A DNA stretch of 52,479 bases. Source: Ignavibacteriota bacterium. GTDB taxonomy: Bacteria; Bacteroidota; Ignavibacteria; Tepidaquicellales; Tepidaquicellaceae. A program made the position numbers and the translations under genes. The notes under the pieces were generated by a model, which saw nothing but the letters and a program-made list of their open reading frames with translations, did not search any database and had not been told where the DNA came from. The stretch's first letter is position 1. The number at the start of each line of letters is the position of its first letter. The DNA lies in NCBI GenBank assembly GCA_020437545.1, contig JAGQWH010000007.1:1-52479 (forward strand). The letters are read 5' to 3'. Below are positions 52,087 through 52,479 of the stretch, piece by piece.

Positions 52087-52479
52087 ATGAGCAAAAATCC
52101 TAATTTAGAAACAATCGAAGATCTTAATGAAATGGCGCGCCAGATCAGAAGAGACATTATCAACATGCTTGTAATTGCAAACACGGGTCACTCCGGCGGT
52201 CCGCTAGGAATGGCTGATATTTTCACAGCATTATATTTTAATAAATTAAAACTTGACAGCGCTGATCCCGGAATGACAGATAGAGATTATTTCTTCGTTT
52301 CTATAGGTCACATAGCACCTGTATGGTATGCAACTCTTGCCAGAAGAGGTTATTTTCCTTTGGAAGAATTGAAGACATTAAGAAGGATCAACGGAAGATT
52401 ACAGGGACATCCTGCGCCGGCAAGTACACACGGCGTACCGGGAGTTGAGATTGCTTCAGGTTCGCTGGGACAAGGTCTG
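52087..52479 (+). CDS. Transketolase, N-terminal (TPP-binding) part, cut by window end
   Basis: 131 codons from ATG 52087, with the frame open at the window end. Seen: the TPP enzyme signature HSGGPLGMADIFTALYF, then DRDYFFVSIGHIAPVWYATL, LKTLRRINGRLQGHPAP, and the catalytic-loop start GVEIASGSLGQGL. The short lead-in and this pattern match the split, archaeal-type transketolase N-terminal subunit better than the long fused enzyme, but the C-terminal part is outside the window. It transfers two-carbon units in the pentose phosphate pathway. Confidence 0.92.
   Translation, partial: MSKNPNLETIEDLNEMARQIRRDIINMLVIANTGHSGGPLGMADIFTALYFNKLKLDSADPGMTDRDYFFVSIGHIAPVWYATLARRGYFPLEELKTLRRINGRLQGHPAPASTHGVPGVEIASGSLGQGL

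Overview
The window is AT-rich bacterial DNA. It most resembles the Ignavibacteria/Bacteroidota side of the FCB group. Reasons: a type IX secretion pair (PorU followed by PorV), several exported proteins ending in 'YPNPFNP'-type T9SS sorting domains, Asp-box/YCF48-like propeller proteins, and an acpP-fabF-rnc cluster. Several genes can only start at TTG. I saw no rRNA, tRNA, phage, transposase or CRISPR array. The window cuts prmC at its left edge and a transketolase N-terminal gene at its right edge.

Layout. 1-3033 (+): prmC, dtd, a Rossmann/DUF2520 protein and an exported barrel-like protein. 3030-12591 (-): a membrane glycosyltransferase, an exported M6-family protein whose metal site is lost, porV and porU. 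12880-18392 (-): rnc, fabF, acpP, an MCE/MlaD protein with its ABC ATPase, and a sugar-nucleotide-type SDR. 18510-23452 (-): a lone nuoM, a GNAT, an aldehyde dehydrogenase, an HNH endonuclease with a start-codon/frame problem, and a VOC protein. 23561-27943: a serine hydrolase (+), then an NlpE/META lipoprotein and two exported proteins (-). 28149-33774 (+): two T9SS cargo genes sharing a nearly identical 3' end and flank, with a PIN-domain gene pair between them, then a repetitive helical protein. 34335-43814 (+): a histone H1-like protein, lepA, a large BadF/HgdC-type activase-dehydratase fusion (suggesting anaerobic metabolism), and a STAND ATPase regulator with a BTAD domain. 43790-50168 (-): a small helical protein, secA, an ECF sigma/anti-sigma/Spy-like envelope-stress module, and a GNAT. 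50241-52479 (+): a DUF1460 amidase-like protein, plsY and transketolase.

How the genes work together. Envelope and export functions dominate: SecA exports proteins, PorU/PorV process and deliver T9SS cargo, and at least four encoded proteins carry T9SS-type C-termini. The Mla-like pair, PlsY, FabF and AcpP supply and maintain membrane lipid. The sigma/anti-sigma/Spy trio probably senses envelope state.

The most unusual feature is a set of intergenic short tandem arrays, nearly all with a strict 7-bp period (one has 9 bp) but a different word at each locus. Three pairs of arrays bracket a gene or cassette and share words across it. They resemble the heptamer STRR repeats known from filamentous cyanobacteria. 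Other notable items are the HExxHxxGxxD to ANFGSYLGLPD change in the M6 protein, and the ~320-345 bp direct repeats (sorting domain plus 3' flank) that enclose the PIN pair.
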